From NCBI GenBank assembly GCA_045612105.1, contig JAZKYL010000062.1, positions 17,798 to 81,797 on the forward strand: a DNA stretch of 64,000 nt, read 5' to 3'. A program made the translations under genes and the position numbers. This stretch comes from SVTX01 sp045612105 (GTDB lineage: Bacteria; Bacillota; Clostridia; Oscillospirales; CAG-272). This document shows positions 9,194-18,822 of this stretch, one piece after another. The notes beneath the pieces are model-generated. The model saw only the letters and a program-made list of their open reading frames with translations, had not been told where the DNA came from and did no database searches. Within the stretch, counting starts at the first letter, position 1; every line of letters begins with the position of its first letter.

Positions 9194-12100
9194 TCATTTT
9201 GCTTTTTCAAGAATGGCGGTAGGATCCTCACAGATACCGATAAACGCGATATCTATATAGGAATCGAGGGACATCTTACCTTCGAAAAAGTCAAATCTCA
9301 TATATTTTGCGGTATACGTACCGTCATCGGCGGGGGTGAAGGTGGTAGACGTTGCAAAGGTCGTGATATCGATCACAAGAAGATGCCATTCTCCGTCGGC
9401 AATAACATCCCTGGTTTGGGCAACGTCTGTTCCCTTGGGAGAAGAATTGACCGTACTGGAGAATATATCAAAAACCTTGCTCGTTGCGGAGTTTGTGGTG
9501 GGAATTCGGTATTTTATTACGAAATACTTACCCGATACTGTCTCGCCGCCCGAATATACTATGGCATAGGCTTCGTCTGACTCATTGTTTCCAAAAATAC
9601 GAACGTATGCGTTCTCCTCGCAAAGCTCAAGACTGCCAACACCCTTTGAGCCGTTAGCGGTTTGGAATATCTTAACGGGGCTGATATAAACGTTGAGATC
9701 CTCAGCATATACGTCGTTGGGAGAGGTAACGTTTTCGATCTCCGGCTCTTCAATTTCACCGCTTGCCGAGAGCAGCACTTGTCTTATACCCTTTGTTTCA
9801 ACGTAATCAAGCTTTTCGATATCTCTGTTCATCAAGCACAGCTTTAAGAGATCGTCGCTCATGGCAAGATAGGCAATATCAATATAGGAATTCTTGCTTG
9901 TGATATGGTTGAGCACGTCAAGACGGATGAATTTCGCGCGGTAGACACCGTTATCGGGGGTAAATGTGGAAAGTCCGTATTTTCCGAGGTCTACGATCAA
10001 AACGTGCCACTCACCGTCGGCTATTACGTCCTCTGCCAGATTGTCACCGTTTCCCGTGGGGGATGGGTCTTGAGTACTGGTAAAATAGTTTACTGAGAAT
10101 CTTGAGTCACCGTCAGCGGCATATACTCTGTATTTCAGCGCTACGTACTGTCCCGTGACCTTGCCGGACTCAATACCAACAGTGACTCTTGAATCCATTG
10201 GGTTACCCGAGCTGTCTCCAAAGAAGCGTACGTAGGAATTGTCTTCGGCAAGCTCATGCCTTCCAAATCCCTTACCGTCAGAGCTTACAAGGGTATTGAG
10301 TCGGTCGGCAGGCAGCATCAGATTAACGTTGATCATATCCTCGACATCGGGCCACTCCACAAAGTCCTCTTGTACCTTGAGCCAGAAGCTTCGCTCGGCA
10401 CTGTCTGTCATAGTTGTAACAAAAGAATAGGAATAAGTGCCGTCACCGTCGTAATGGACGCAATAACCGTCATAGGGATGGCAATTCCCCGCGCTATCGG
10501 GTGTAGTCAAGGAGCTGACATCCAAAAGCTTCCATTCGCCGTTGATCTTTTCGTAAAGCTCGGGGACTGTAAGCTTTTCAAATCCGTAAACACGGAAGGT
10601 AACGTTACCCTCACCGCCCGACAAAGTGAACACGGCGGATGAGCCGTTTGTTGATTTGATCTTAGGCATAAACACGCTGTCGACAACCTCGCAATATTTG
10701 ACCGCAGAAGGCTTTGCCGGATCAATGATACTGTTCATTCTTACATCGCGGACGTTTTTATCAGGCACATCGCTTGTATAGTCGGTTTCCTGAGAGCCCC
10801 AGGGCATTATGATGGCATTGATTGAGAAGCTATCCCCAGCCTTAAGGGTGACCTCTTCAAGATCGAGAGAAAGGCTTAAGGTATTATACTGATTATTGAT
10901 AACAAACCTCGCGTCGCTCTGCTTTCCGCCGATAGTGAAATCCGAATCGTAGATCAGGAAGGAAAGATTGACGTAACCATTGGTATAGTCGGGATGACTC
11001 TCGTCGCCGTGAGGGCCGTCGGTTATCTGAAACATATCAAAGTAGGGGTGATCGTTTCCGAGAACGTATGTAACGGTATCTGCGGTGGCATTATTATCCC
11101 TGATCGCGGAGGTGTTGTTCTCATCAAGATAACCGATCTTTTTATAGTCACCGTAGCCTTTTGCACTATAGAATGAGAAATCACGGCTGAAGTCCTTGAA
11201 GCTGATATCTTCAAGCACCTCATATTTTATCTCATAATAGGTACGGTTTTCGTCGGTCTGCGGCATCTCCATATGTGAATAGGTGACCTTGATTCGTCCG
11301 TCGTCGGAGAGGTATGTCATATTTACGTCGGCATAGGTGGGACCTGCCGATTCTATGATATTCAATACGTTTTCGCTCGCGCTATAGTTTCCGTCGGCAT
11401 CGGTATACTGCAGGAAATAATGATTTCCGCCCGAGGTATGCTGTGGGTCATTTGACCAAAGGGGAGCCGACATAGCTCTGTGGTCGGGCAGAGTCCAAAG
11501 ATCCTTGCCGTGGACGTAATGAGTCGCGATACAGTTGGTCTCAGTGCATCCCGTGGAGAGATGATAATAGGGTGAATAATACTGAATGGACGAAAGCTGC
11601 TTCAGAGGATATTTTCCCCAATTCTGATAGAGGTGCAATACCGTCATAGTCTTGCTCTCGTTAGCGTTCAATAAGATAGGAAGATAAGCTTCGCTATACT
11701 TGATATCTCCCCAGGAATATACGGGGACCTCAAACTCATGTCCGAAATTCTTTGCCACCTCAACGGGGATCGGCAGCATCATATCGTTTTTATCAAGCAC
11801 CGCCGCGCACTCAAGTCCTGTGGTGTAAGCGTACACCAGGACGTACATATTTCTTTCGCGGTCGTCACCTGTAACCGTGAAGCTGACACCGTTATGCTCG
11901 TTTGGTGTCTGATAGAACGCTCCGTTAAAGCCTTGGTGTTTTTTGGAAGTAAAGCAATAAACTCCGCGGATAGGATCGTATCCGTCGTAGGTCGCTTGGT
12001 GGTCGCTTTCGTCTACCGTGATATTCTCGGCTGACAGCGGATTTCTCTCTACCTCCGCGACGGCAATAAAGCGGTTAAAGCTATGGTAGAGGTCGGTGTA

Positions 12101-13855
12101 TATCCTTTGACCGAAATAATGGTCTGTTCCCGACTTATAGATGCTGAGGCTATCGGAGGGATAATTTTTGATAATCTCATCACCCGCTTCAACGGTAACC
12201 GGAGCCTTGACTATTCCGTTTGCGGGGGTAGAGATCTGGGTGATTACGTAATTTTCTCCCTCGAGAGATACGGTTATTTTTCCGCTGTTTTCGTGATCCA
12301 AGAGTATGTAGCCGAAGATTCCGACTCCCTTGATATCAAATCCCACGTATTCTGCGCTTGCAAAGTCTACTTCATAAAGGTTGTTATGAAGTCCGTTTTT
12401 GTCCTTCACAACAAGCTTTGACACGGTATCCGCGGCGATTTTCGTTACCATACCCAGCTCAAGGATTCCGCTGACGTCCTCCTCGGCAATAATTCTGACG
12501 ATATGATTGGCTTTATCGGCAAAGGTATGAAGATTACGGTCGAGGCGCAGGGCGGGAGCACCGTCATTTTCAAGCTGGACGGCTTTGATCTCGCTGATCA
12601 ACACATTCTCTCCGACCGTCGCTCCGTTAAGATCAAGGCGAAGTAAAGTTACGTCACCCGTGTAATCCTCAAGACCGCCTATGGGCAAGGTATAGGTATG
12701 GTATTCTCCGTCGCTGATCAGCGGAATATTAACTCTCTGCTGCTCGTTAGCTCCCTTATAGCTTCCCGCTGCAATATATAGTGTAAGGCTTGTAGACGAC
12801 TCGGTGCGCATAGTTACCCTGACAGCGTTATGCTCTTCGGTCGAGAAACCTACCTTAGCTGAGATATAGGGGTCATCGGTAGAAGTGACCGCAAAGGACA
12901 ACGCTCCGTTTGCCGTTTCGGGCTCCGTGACGTCAACGTAATTTTTAAAGAGGGAGAGCTTTATCTTTGTTTCTTTTGTTGTGATCACATTATTTACGAA
13001 GCTCTGATCGTACATGTGGGCATCATAATAATAATACCCGTATCTGAAAAGGTTTGCGGTGGCAGGGGACGTGGATCCCGAGGCATAATAGGTCTTTCCG
13101 TTGTCCATTTTTACGTAAACGTCCATGGTGTCGGAAACGTAAACTCTGCCGTCGGGGGTACTGACGGTTGCCAGCTGATCCTTTTCCGCGGTCAGAGTAT
13201 AATCAAATACCATGTGGTTGTTGACTACGCGGAAGGCACTTCTCTTTCCGCCGGTATAATAGGCGGTAACAAGATTTTTCAGGCGATCGGCATTCTCAAT
13301 GATATCGGCATATTCACCGTCGATCAAAGATAGGATAGGCTTATCGGTCTCCGACTCGGTCTCGTACTCTGCCGTTTCCGACTCCAAAAACTCGGGAGCA
13401 GAAGATTCCAAGTCTGTACAATACTCGGAATCACTTTCTGTAGTGATATCCGAAGGCTTCGATTCCGAGGTTTCGGTATCAAAAGACTCTGATTCCGCAG
13501 ATGAGTGAGCTTCGCTCTCCGTCTTGTCCTCCGAGGATTCCGCGGATTCGGAATTTAATGACTCCGCAGATGACTGAGCTTCGCTCTCTCTCTTGTCCTC
13601 CGAGGATTCCGCCGATTCGGAATTTGATGACTCCGCAGATGACTGAGCTTCGCTCTCCGTCTTGTCCTCCGAGGATTCCGCTGATTCGGAATTTAATGAC
13701 TCCGACTCCGCAGACGACAGAGATTCACTCTTTCGTGTCTCGGTTTGTGTGGTATTTTCCGACAGATTTTCGTTTGCTTTGCAAGCGACAAACGCGCACA
13801 GCATAATCAAACATACGGTAATGAACGAGATCAGTGACAGATAGGATCTTTTCAT
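9194..13855 (-). CDS. Giant surface lipoprotein, uncharacterised family (copy 1 of 3)
   Basis: About 1553 residues from the start MKRSYLSLI; a second ATG four codons upstream (13867) sits directly on the AAAGGA box. A signal peptide ends in the lipobox FVAC with Cys near residue 25, so it should be lipid-anchored outside the cell. A Ser/Glu-rich linker with tandem 23-residue repeats spans about residues 35-175. The core shares blocks with the other two copies: LYQNWG, YYHLSTGCTETNC, LPDHRAMSAPLW and MPQTDENRTYYE. Two similar beta-sandwich modules end the protein (each containing DVIADGEWH and YIDIA), resembling carbohydrate-binding modules. I do not recognise a named family; a polysaccharide-binding or -cleaving role is inferred from location and architecture. 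The divergent AraC gene at 14134 is the likely regulator. Confidence 0.8.
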   Translation of the reverse strand: MKRSYLSLISFITVCLIMLCAFVACKANENLSENTTQTETRKSESLSSAESESLNSESAESSEDKTESEAQSSAESSNSESAESSEDKRESEAQSSAESLNSESAESSEDKTESEAHSSAESESFDTETSESKPSDITTESDSEYCTDLESSAPEFLESETAEYETESETDKPILSLIDGEYADIIENADRLKNLVTAYYTGGKRSAFRVVNNHMVFDYTLTAEKDQLATVSTPDGRVYVSDTMDVYVKMDNGKTYYASGSTSPATANLFRYGYYYYDAHMYDQSFVNNVITTKETKIKLSLFKNYVDVTEPETANGALSFAVTSTDDPYISAKVGFSTEEHNAVRVTMRTESSTSLTLYIAAGSYKGANEQQRVNIPLISDGEYHTYTLPIGGLEDYTGDVTLLRLDLNGATVGENVLISEIKAVQLENDGAPALRLDRNLHTFADKANHIVRIIAEEDVSGILELGMVTKIAADTVSKLVVKDKNGLHNNLYEVDFASAEYVGFDIKGVGIFGYILLDHENSGKITVSLEGENYVITQISTPANGIVKAPVTVEAGDEIIKNYPSDSLSIYKSGTDHYFGQRIYTDLYHSFNRFIAVAEVERNPLSAENITVDESDHQATYDGYDPIRGVYCFTSKKHQGFNGAFYQTPNEHNGVSFTVTGDDRERNMYVLVYAYTTGLECAAVLDKNDMMLPIPVEVAKNFGHEFEVPVYSWGDIKYSEAYLPILLNANESKTMTVLHLYQNWGKYPLKQLSSIQYYSPYYHLSTGCTETNCIATHYVHGKDLWTLPDHRAMSAPLWSNDPQHTSGGNHYFLQYTDADGNYSASENVLNIIESAGPTYADVNMTYLSDDGRIKVTYSHMEMPQTDENRTYYEIKYEVLEDISFKDFSRDFSFYSAKGYGDYKKIGYLDENNTSAIRDNNATADTVTYVLGNDHPYFDMFQITDGPHGDESHPDYTNGYVNLSFLIYDSDFTIGGKQSDARFVINNQYNTLSLSLDLEEVTLKAGDSFSINAIIMPWGSQETDYTSDVPDKNVRDVRMNSIIDPAKPSAVKYCEVVDSVFMPKIKSTNGSSAVFTLSGGEGNVTFRVYGFEKLTVPELYEKINGEWKLLDVSSLTTPDSAGNCHPYDGYCVHYDGDGTYSYSFVTTMTDSAERSFWLKVQEDFVEWPDVEDMINVNLMLPADRLNTLVSSDGKGFGRHELAEDNSYVRFFGDSSGNPMDSRVTVGIESGKVTGQYVALKYRVYAADGDSRFSVNYFTSTQDPSPTGNGDNLAEDVIADGEWHVLIVDLGKYGLSTFTPDNGVYRAKFIRLDVLNHITSKNSYIDIAYLAMSDDLLKLCLMNRDIEKLDYVETKGIRQVLLSASGEIEEPEIENVTSPNDVYAEDLNVYISPVKIFQTANGSKGVGSLELCEENAYVRIFGNNESDEAYAIVYSGGETVSGKYFVIKYRIPTTNSATSKVFDIFSSTVNSSPKGTDVAQTRDVIADGEWHLLVIDITTFATSTTFTPADDGTYTAKYMRFDFFEGKMSLDSYIDIAFIGICEDPTAILEKAK
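13500..13715. repeat. In-frame 69-bp tandem repeat coding Ser/Glu linker
   Basis: About three copies with a 69-bp period; the same CTTCGCTCTC block recurs with starts at about 13510, 13579 and 13648. They encode 23-residue units rich in Ser and Glu (SAESSEDKTESEA). The period is a multiple of three, so copy-number change would keep the frame. Confidence 0.85.
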
Positions 13856-14061
13856 AAATATGACCATTCCTTTCCAAAATAAAGCAGAACCTTTTAGCTT
13901 ATTTCCCCTGAATATATTATCATTAATAGTAAAATAGCGAATTACTATAATTCATTATACCACACACATTTTAAGTTGTAAATACAAAATCAAGCACGTG
14001 ATATACAAAATCTTGCAAGCCGACATCTTGAAATTTGCTATAGTAATTTTATAAATGACTG

Positions 14062-14090
14062 TTGATTTCTCAAGCAAACGGTGTTATACT
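14062..14090 (+). promoter_or_regulatory. SigA-type promoter of the AraC gene
   Basis: TTGATT (14062-14067), a 17-base spacer and TATACT (14085-14090) stand 44 bases before the AraC start. The 266-bp divergent spacer between 13868 and 14133 is otherwise AT-rich with no gene. Confidence 0.65.
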
Positions 14091-14133
14091 AAAATTAAAA
14101 TCAAGGTTACTGATCAAGTGAGGTAATATAGCT

Positions 14134-14979
14134 ATGCGCGTAAAAGACTATAAATTAAAGCACCACAGCTTTGCCTTTGCACAATGGCTGATGCAGCCTG
14201 CACCTAAGGACACTCTGCACGGTCCCGAATCACACAGAAAATTTGAGATCATATACATATCTCAAGGCTCTGTCAGGTACAATATCGAGGACGAGCAGTA
14301 TCTTGCGCACGCGGGAGACGTGATCTTCGTTATGCCCAATGAGATACACACGCTGGTTATTAACAGAAGTGAGACGTTTGAGAGAATACTTGTATATTTT
14401 GATTTTGAGCTCCTACGCAAAATGTTTGCCGTTGCTGATATTGAGATCGACGACACGTTTTTGTCTCTGCGCAAGCTCAACAGAATACTGCCTGACAGAC
14501 TTGTTAGCAAATACGGGATAAAAGACACGATTTACGATATTGCCGATATCGATCCTGAGGACAAAAACGCCTGCTTTCGTTTTATGTCGCTGATATTTGA
14601 CCTGATAATAAGGTTAAATAACAGCGCAGCGGACACGGGAGAGGTCATTCTTCCGATATCAAAAGATCCTATGATCAAAAACGTTATTGATTACATCGAG
14701 GCACACATTTCCGAGCCTATCAAGCTTGACGATATAGCTGATCATCTTTATATCAGCAAATCCACGCTCTGCCACAAGTTTGCCAATCATATGAATTTAA
14801 CGATCAACAGATATGTAGCCATAAAAAAGATACACTACGCGGAGGAATTGATACGGAGCGGCGTGAGCGCCACCGAGGCGGCGATGGCGGTGGGTTATAA
14901 TCATTATACTACGTTCTACCACAACTACAAGCAAATTATGGGATGCTCGCCGACCTCTAATGAAAGCGGGATAAGGTAG
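14134..14979 (+). CDS. AraC-family transcriptional regulator
   Basis: 281 residues. The N-terminal half has a cupin-type effector domain (HRKFEIIYISQGS, HAGDVIFVMPNEIHTL). The C-terminal two helix-turn-helix motifs cover about residues 185-280 (LDDIADHLYISKSTLCHKF; AAMAVGYNHYTTFYHNYKQIMGCSP). GAGG lies upstream of the ATG. It is divergent from the giant lipoprotein/GH106 genes and probably activates them in response to a sugar; the effector is unknown. Some downstream sequence is the rubrerythrin-type terminator repeat, so the gene ends close to an element boundary. Confidence 0.9.
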   Translation: MRVKDYKLKHHSFAFAQWLMQPAPKDTLHGPESHRKFEIIYISQGSVRYNIEDEQYLAHAGDVIFVMPNEIHTLVINRSETFERILVYFDFELLRKMFAVADIEIDDTFLSLRKLNRILPDRLVSKYGIKDTIYDIADIDPEDKNACFRFMSLIFDLIIRLNNSAADTGEVILPISKDPMIKNVIDYIEAHISEPIKLDDIADHLYISKSTLCHKFANHMNLTINRYVAIKKIHYAEELIRSGVSATEAAMAVGYNHYTTFYHNYKQIMGCSPTSNESGIR

Positions 14980-14990
14980 TTAGCAAAATA

Positions 14991-15066
14991 GAAGAGCAGA
15001 CTGAAATGATATGCACCCCAAAAGTTAGACACTTTTGGAGGTGCATATCAAAGTCTGCTCCTCTAT
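14991..15066. terminator. Rubrerythrin-type terminator hairpin split by a palindrome
   Basis: GAGCAGAC at 14994-15002 pairs with GTCTGCTC at 15053-15060, the same stem that follows the rubrerythrin fragments near 18.6 and 49.4 kb. Here its short loop is expanded by a 44-base perfect-stem palindrome (15007-15050). The trailing bases (CTCTATGAATTTGCTTTATA) match the other copies. Confidence 0.75.
15007..15050. repeat. 44-bp palindrome inserted in terminator loop (MITE-like)
   Basis: TGATATGCACC (15007-15017) and CCAAAAGT (15018-15025) pair with ACTTTTGG (15031-15038) and GGTGCATATCA (15040-15050), leaving a one-base bulge and a five-base loop. The arm ATGCACCCCAAAAGTTAGAC resembles, from memory only, terminal repeats of some IS3-type elements, so this may be a pair of fused IS ends or a tiny non-autonomous element. 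No transposase is nearby. Confidence 0.6.
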
Positions 15067-15080
15067 GAATTTGCTTTATA

Positions 15081-15115
15081 TTACAAGGCTTTCAGATATT
15101 ACTTGAAGTATCCAT
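15081..15115 (-). other. Degenerate rubrerythrin 3'-end remnant (att-like)
   Basis: On the minus strand GGATACTTC...CTGAAAGCC matches the end of the rubrerythrin fragment at 49.4 kb (AGATACTTCGG...CTGAAAGCC). The downstream 3' UTR and terminator are also shared. The end of the lipoprotein-like gene at 15092 reads across this remnant in a different frame. The similarity is short, so taken alone it is weak; the adjoining terminator makes it credible. Confidence 0.55.
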
Positions 15116-18100
15116 AAGCTCTATGGGATCGATATAGATGTCGAGATAGTCTTCCCTTTCATTACTCGAAACATCCTCCTTTTTCCATTCGGTGTAGTTA
15201 CCGTCGGCAACGATCTTGAACTGTCTTTCAGCACCTTTCTCCATCGTTGCCATAAAGGCATAGGAGAAGGTATCGTCGCCGTCGTAATAAACGGTGTAGC
15301 CGTCATATTCGTGGCGATTTCCTCCCACATCGGGAGCTTTTGCGGAGCTGACCTCATATTCGACCCAAGTGCCGTTTTTGTTCTCATAAATCTTGGGAAC
15401 GGTCAGCATATCGAAGCCGTATACACGGACTGCAATATTGTTTTCACCGCCCGAGAGGGTAAATTCCGCGCTCTTTCCGTTGGTGGTCTTGAGCATGGGA
15501 ACGAATGCGGTGTCGATAACCCGGCAATCCTTGTTTGCAGTTGCCTTTGCGGGATCGAGAAGGGTATTTTGACGAACGTCGCGCACGTTCTGGTCGGGAG
15601 CCTTACCGTTAGAACCGTCGTATACGGTGTCCTGAGAGCCCCAAGGGAGAAGAATGCAATTGATGGTGATCTTGTCTCCCTTCTTGAAGGTGACCTCCTT
15701 CAGATCAAGGGAGAGCGATACCACTCCGCCAAGGTCTGCCGCCACGAAATTAGGTTCTGCCTTTTCTCCACCGATGATAAACTCATATTCACCGATCAGA
15801 AGCGCAAGGTTGATGTATCCACTCTTATTTGCGCGATCCTCGGTCATCTTCATATAGGAGAAATAGGGGGCGTTATCACCGAGAGTATAGTAAACGGCAT
15901 TGTCGCCCGCCATTTTGGCATCCACTATATGATGCTTGTTGTCCTTGTCCAGATAGCCGAACATCGTGTAAACGCCCACGGGGTCGATGGAACGAACCGA
16001 ATAGAAAGAGAAATCCTTTGCAAAATCCTTGAAGGAAATATCGTCAAGGAATTCATAGGACATTTCGTGGTAGGTTCTGTTTTCGTCGGTCTGCGCCACC
16101 TCCATGTGATTGTAGGTGATCTTGATCTTTCCATCGTCGGAAAGATAGCCCATGGTCACATCGGCGTACTGAAGACCGAAGGAGCCGAGAATATCGTAGG
16201 TATTTTCGGAGGTGTAGTAATTGCCGTCAGCATCGGTGTACTGAAGGAAATAGTGCGTACCGCCGCTGTTTCTCTGCTGACCGCTAAAGGGTGCGGCACT
16301 CATAGCACGAAAATCGGGAAGAACACCAAGACCTCTTCCTCTTCTGGTTTCGTAGTAGGGCGTGATACAGTTGGTTTCGGTCTCGCCTGTGGAAAGATGG
16401 TAGTAAGGATTACGGAATTGGATCCAGGAGATCTGCTTGAGGGGAAATCTGCCCCAATTCTGATAAAGGTTCAGAATGTTGTAGCCGTATTTTTGCTCTG
16501 CGTTTACAACAAGCGGGAAGATCGCCTCGCTGTACACGGGGTCATCGATATTGTAGAGATTTCGCTCACCCATCGCCTCGCTGAAGTTCTTGCCTACTTC
16601 GATGAGAATGGGAAGCATCATGTCTCTGTCGTCAAGAAGAGCTGCACCTTCGACGGTTCCTACGTCAGAATATGCCATTACGTAGATCTTTCGGTCGCTC
16701 TTGTCGCCGATGACCTCAAATTTTACGTTTGGATAGTAGTTGGGACGGTAATAGCCCGAGCCCGAGCCCGAGAAATTCAATACGTATATTCCGCGGAGCG
16801 CATCGTAGCCGCCAAAGCTTGCGGATGCGGAATTTTCCGTGTCGATGACAAAATTCTTTTCGTTCAGGGGATGTCTTTCCTCTTCAGCCTCGGCAAGGAA
16901 CTTGTCAAAGGTGTGAGTGATATCGGTGTAGAGACGCTGACCCATAAAGAGGTCGTTTGCGTTGTTGGTATCCTTTTCGGAAGGAAGGATCGTGCCGTCC
17001 TTGGGGGATTTTGCTTGCTCAATTACGTAGAAGCCGTTCTCAAGGGTGACCTTCATCCATCCGCTTTGGTTGTCGTATGGCATAATGTATCCGAAGATAC
17101 CCGCCTTCTTGATGTCAAAGCCGATATATTCGGCGCTTGCAAAGTCCACACCGTCAAGAGTCTCGTGGAGACCGTTTTTATCCTTTACGATCAGCTTTTC
17201 AACGGTGTTTTCGGCAATTTTCGTGATCATACCGATTTCAGCTATACCTTCCTGAGGAAGCTGTGCGCTGACCTGAAGCATATGATGCATTTTGTCTGAG
17301 TAAACGTTAAAGGTACGGGCAATGCTGATGCTTGCGGGCAGATTCTCCACGTTTGCAGAAAGGAGCTTGATCTCCTTGATGGTGTAGGTAGAGCCCCGAT
17401 TGCCGTCAAGGTCAAAGCGGATGCCCTTCAAATTTTCGGTATAATCGGGGAGCAGGAAAAGGGGGATCAGATAGGTGTGGTAGTTGCCGTCTGCCACGAT
17501 GGGAATGTCGGTCTTCTGGGTGTTGTTGAATCCGGACTTGCTTCCCGCAATGATATACAATCCCGCGCTCCTGATGCCGGGATCTGCCTTGATGGTGATC
17601 TGCATCATGTTGTAATCGTCGGCAGGATGTTTTGCGTCGCTGAGGCAGATGTAGGGGTCGTTGGTAGAGATCAGCTTGATCTGCAGCTCGTTGTTTGCGA
17701 TCGATACTCTTTCCGTGTTGTTGAACTGCGAGACCTCCATATGGTTCAGCACCTTTTCTGCGGTCACATTTTGCGTGCTCAGGAAGTTCTGTCCCTCATA
17801 GCGCGCCTGATAGAAATAATATCCGAAGCGATAGAGGTTGGTGGTAGGATTATCCTCGGAACCAGAGGCATAGAAGACATCGCCCGACTTCATACGGACG
17901 AAAATATCCATAGTGTTTTCCAGATAGGTGGCTCCCTTATAGCTCTTCAGACTGCTGACCTGCTTATTTCCCGCTTCCGTGAGGGCATAGATCAGGGACA
18001 TCTGCTTGTTTTCGAGAATAGCGCTTTCTCTCTTGGCATTGGGGTAGTAGTAGCTGACACCGTTTGCTATACGCTCGGCGTATTCGATCAGCTCTGTGTT

Positions 18101-18169
18101 ATTACAATCTAACATAGGGGTAGTGTCCTCCTCTGTAATGGTCTCGATGGGCTCTGTTTCTTCGGTATT
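15092..18169 (-). pseudogene. 5'-truncated giant lipoprotein paralogue (copy 2 of 3)
   Basis: The frame is open from 18169 (after a TAA at 18170-18172) to the stop at 15092; the first ATG is at 18115 (1007 residues). Residues upstream of that ATG (NTEETEPIETITEEDTTP) look like the tail of a Thr/Glu-rich linker, so the signal peptide and most of the linker are missing. The core is strongly similar to copies 1 and 3: YYHLSTGETETNC, LPDFRAMSA, AQTDENRTYHE. It lacks the C-terminal binding modules of copy 1. Its last codons (DTSSNI) overlap the rubrerythrin remnant. Without a signal it would be cytoplasmic, so it is probably a relic; the long intact frame could still be translated. Confidence 0.75.
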
Positions 18170-18186
18170 TTAGTAGCAGAGCTATT

Positions 18187-18258
18187 TTATTCCGTCTCAT
18201 TGGCAAAGCCTCTGCCACCCATGTTGGCTTGTCCAATTATTAAAATTGAATGTATCAT
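18187..18258 (-). pseudogene. N-terminal remnant of a SASA-type sialate O-acetylesterase
   Basis: A 23-codon frame begins ATG with AAGGGA upstream and encodes MIHSILIIGQANMGGRGF followed by five residues and a stop. This matches the start of SGNH/SASA carbohydrate esterases, whose motif is GQSNMxGRG; here the catalytic Ser codon is Ala (GCC). The rest of the gene is gone and the Glu-rich linker of the lipoprotein paralogue begins 18 bases downstream, so this is a deletion junction. Confidence 0.65.
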
Positions 18259-18352
18259 AAGTTTTAGTTCCCTTTTTGGATGAATCTTACGGGTATTATA
18301 GCACATATTACTGTCTTTCGAAGTATATATCTCAATACAGTTTGATGATACT

Positions 18353-18381
18353 ATTATACCTCCTTATCCATTCTTTGTCAA
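18353..18381 (-). promoter_or_regulatory. Consensus SigA promoter facing the truncated genes
   Basis: Reading the minus strand, TTGACA (18381-18376), a 17-base spacer and TATAAT (18358-18353) are both perfect. It should drive the esterase remnant and the truncated lipoprotein paralogue. A second TATAAT-like box follows at about 18298-18303. Confidence 0.75.
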
Positions 18382-18400
18382 GGATATTGATTGTATTCCA

Positions 18401-18468
18401 ATCGCAACCTTTTCGCAAACAACACACAAAGCCTGTTCGCAAGAACGGGCTTTTTTGATATAATTAAA
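18401..18468 (+). promoter_or_regulatory. Conserved ~65-bp end motif, copy 1
   Basis: The pattern is GCAACCTTTTCGCAAACAA, about 15 variable bases, TTCGCAAGAACGGGC, a T-run and TATAAT. Copies lie at about 36.16, 43.72, 46.36 and 59.65 kb. TTCGCA, 17 bases and TATAAT could be a promoter; GCCTGTTCGCAAGAACGGGC followed by T6 could equally be a terminator. Four of the five copies precede a candidate att end. Confidence 0.55.
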
Positions 18469-18479
18469 GCAAGTCCATT

Positions 18480-18563
18480 TTTGCTTCCAAAAGCACTTCC
18501 AAAACGCAGGCTTTCGCCACGCGAAAAGCAGTGGAAGTTTCCAACAAAATTCCACTTTTTGGA
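18480..18563. promoter_or_regulatory. Paired TTCCA repeats, candidate integrase arm sites
   Basis: TTCCA occurs in pairs about one helical turn apart (GCTTCCAAAAGCACTTCCAA and GTTTCCAACAAAATTCCACT). The same two-pair layout occurs near 36.25, 46.44, 49.29 and 59.73 kb, and a single pair lies just before the integrase start at about 18792-18811. This spacing suits binding by the N-terminal arm domain of a tyrosine integrase; function is inferred. Confidence 0.5.
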
Positions 18564-18582
18564 CTTAATTCCCTCTTTAGAC

Positions 18583-18617
18583 GACAAAAAAGAAGAGCAG
18601 ACCGAAATCTGCTCCTC
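18583..18617 (-). terminator. Terminator of rubrerythrin 3' fragment I
   Basis: On the minus strand GAGCAGAT, a short loop, then CTGCTC and a T-rich run. It lies 35 bases beyond the fragment's stop codon and is nearly identical to the copy at 49.38 kb. Confidence 0.75.
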
Positions 18618-18651
18618 TATGAATTTGCTTTATAACGTAAGGCTTTCAGAA

Positions 18652-18708
18652 TCAACCGAAGTATCTTGCGAGAAGTCCCTCGAGACTCAGCCGTGTCTTG
18701 CTTCGTCG
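18652..18708 (-). pseudogene. Rubrerythrin 3'-end fragment, candidate att site of module I
   Basis: The minus strand reads the last codons of rubrerythrin: GACGAAGCAAGACACGGC, then a diverged and frameshifted stretch, then AGATACTTCGGT and TGA. The 19 bases at 18690-18708 are identical to the intact gene at 59.93-59.95 kb. Homology to rubrerythrin stops at 18708, and an integrase gene begins 114 bases further right. Confidence 0.75.
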
Positions 18709-18822
18709 ACATAAATTGGCGAGGACTTTGGGATAAAAAGCTTTGCGGTGTATACTTTTAGAAAGATCAGTTGCGTGGCGCAAACAAGGAGATCTCCAAT
18801 AAAATTCCAATAGGAGGACTAT

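Noticed and set aside
8019..9260. 413-codon + strand frame opposite the GH106-like gene
   Set aside because: An antisense shadow with no ribosome binding site and no recognisable family.
13506..13712. 69-bp repeats as a CRISPR-like array
   Set aside because: They are contiguous, coding and lack spacers.
13299..13806. Ser-rich and Pro/Arg-rich + strand frames over the linker repeat
   Set aside because: Products of the repeat read in other frames; the lipoprotein gene explains them.
15311..17299. Long + strand frame of 662 codons opposite the lipoprotein paralogue
   Set aside because: It mirrors the real minus-strand gene, has a low-complexity Val/Ile/Gly composition typical of antisense frames, and no start signal.
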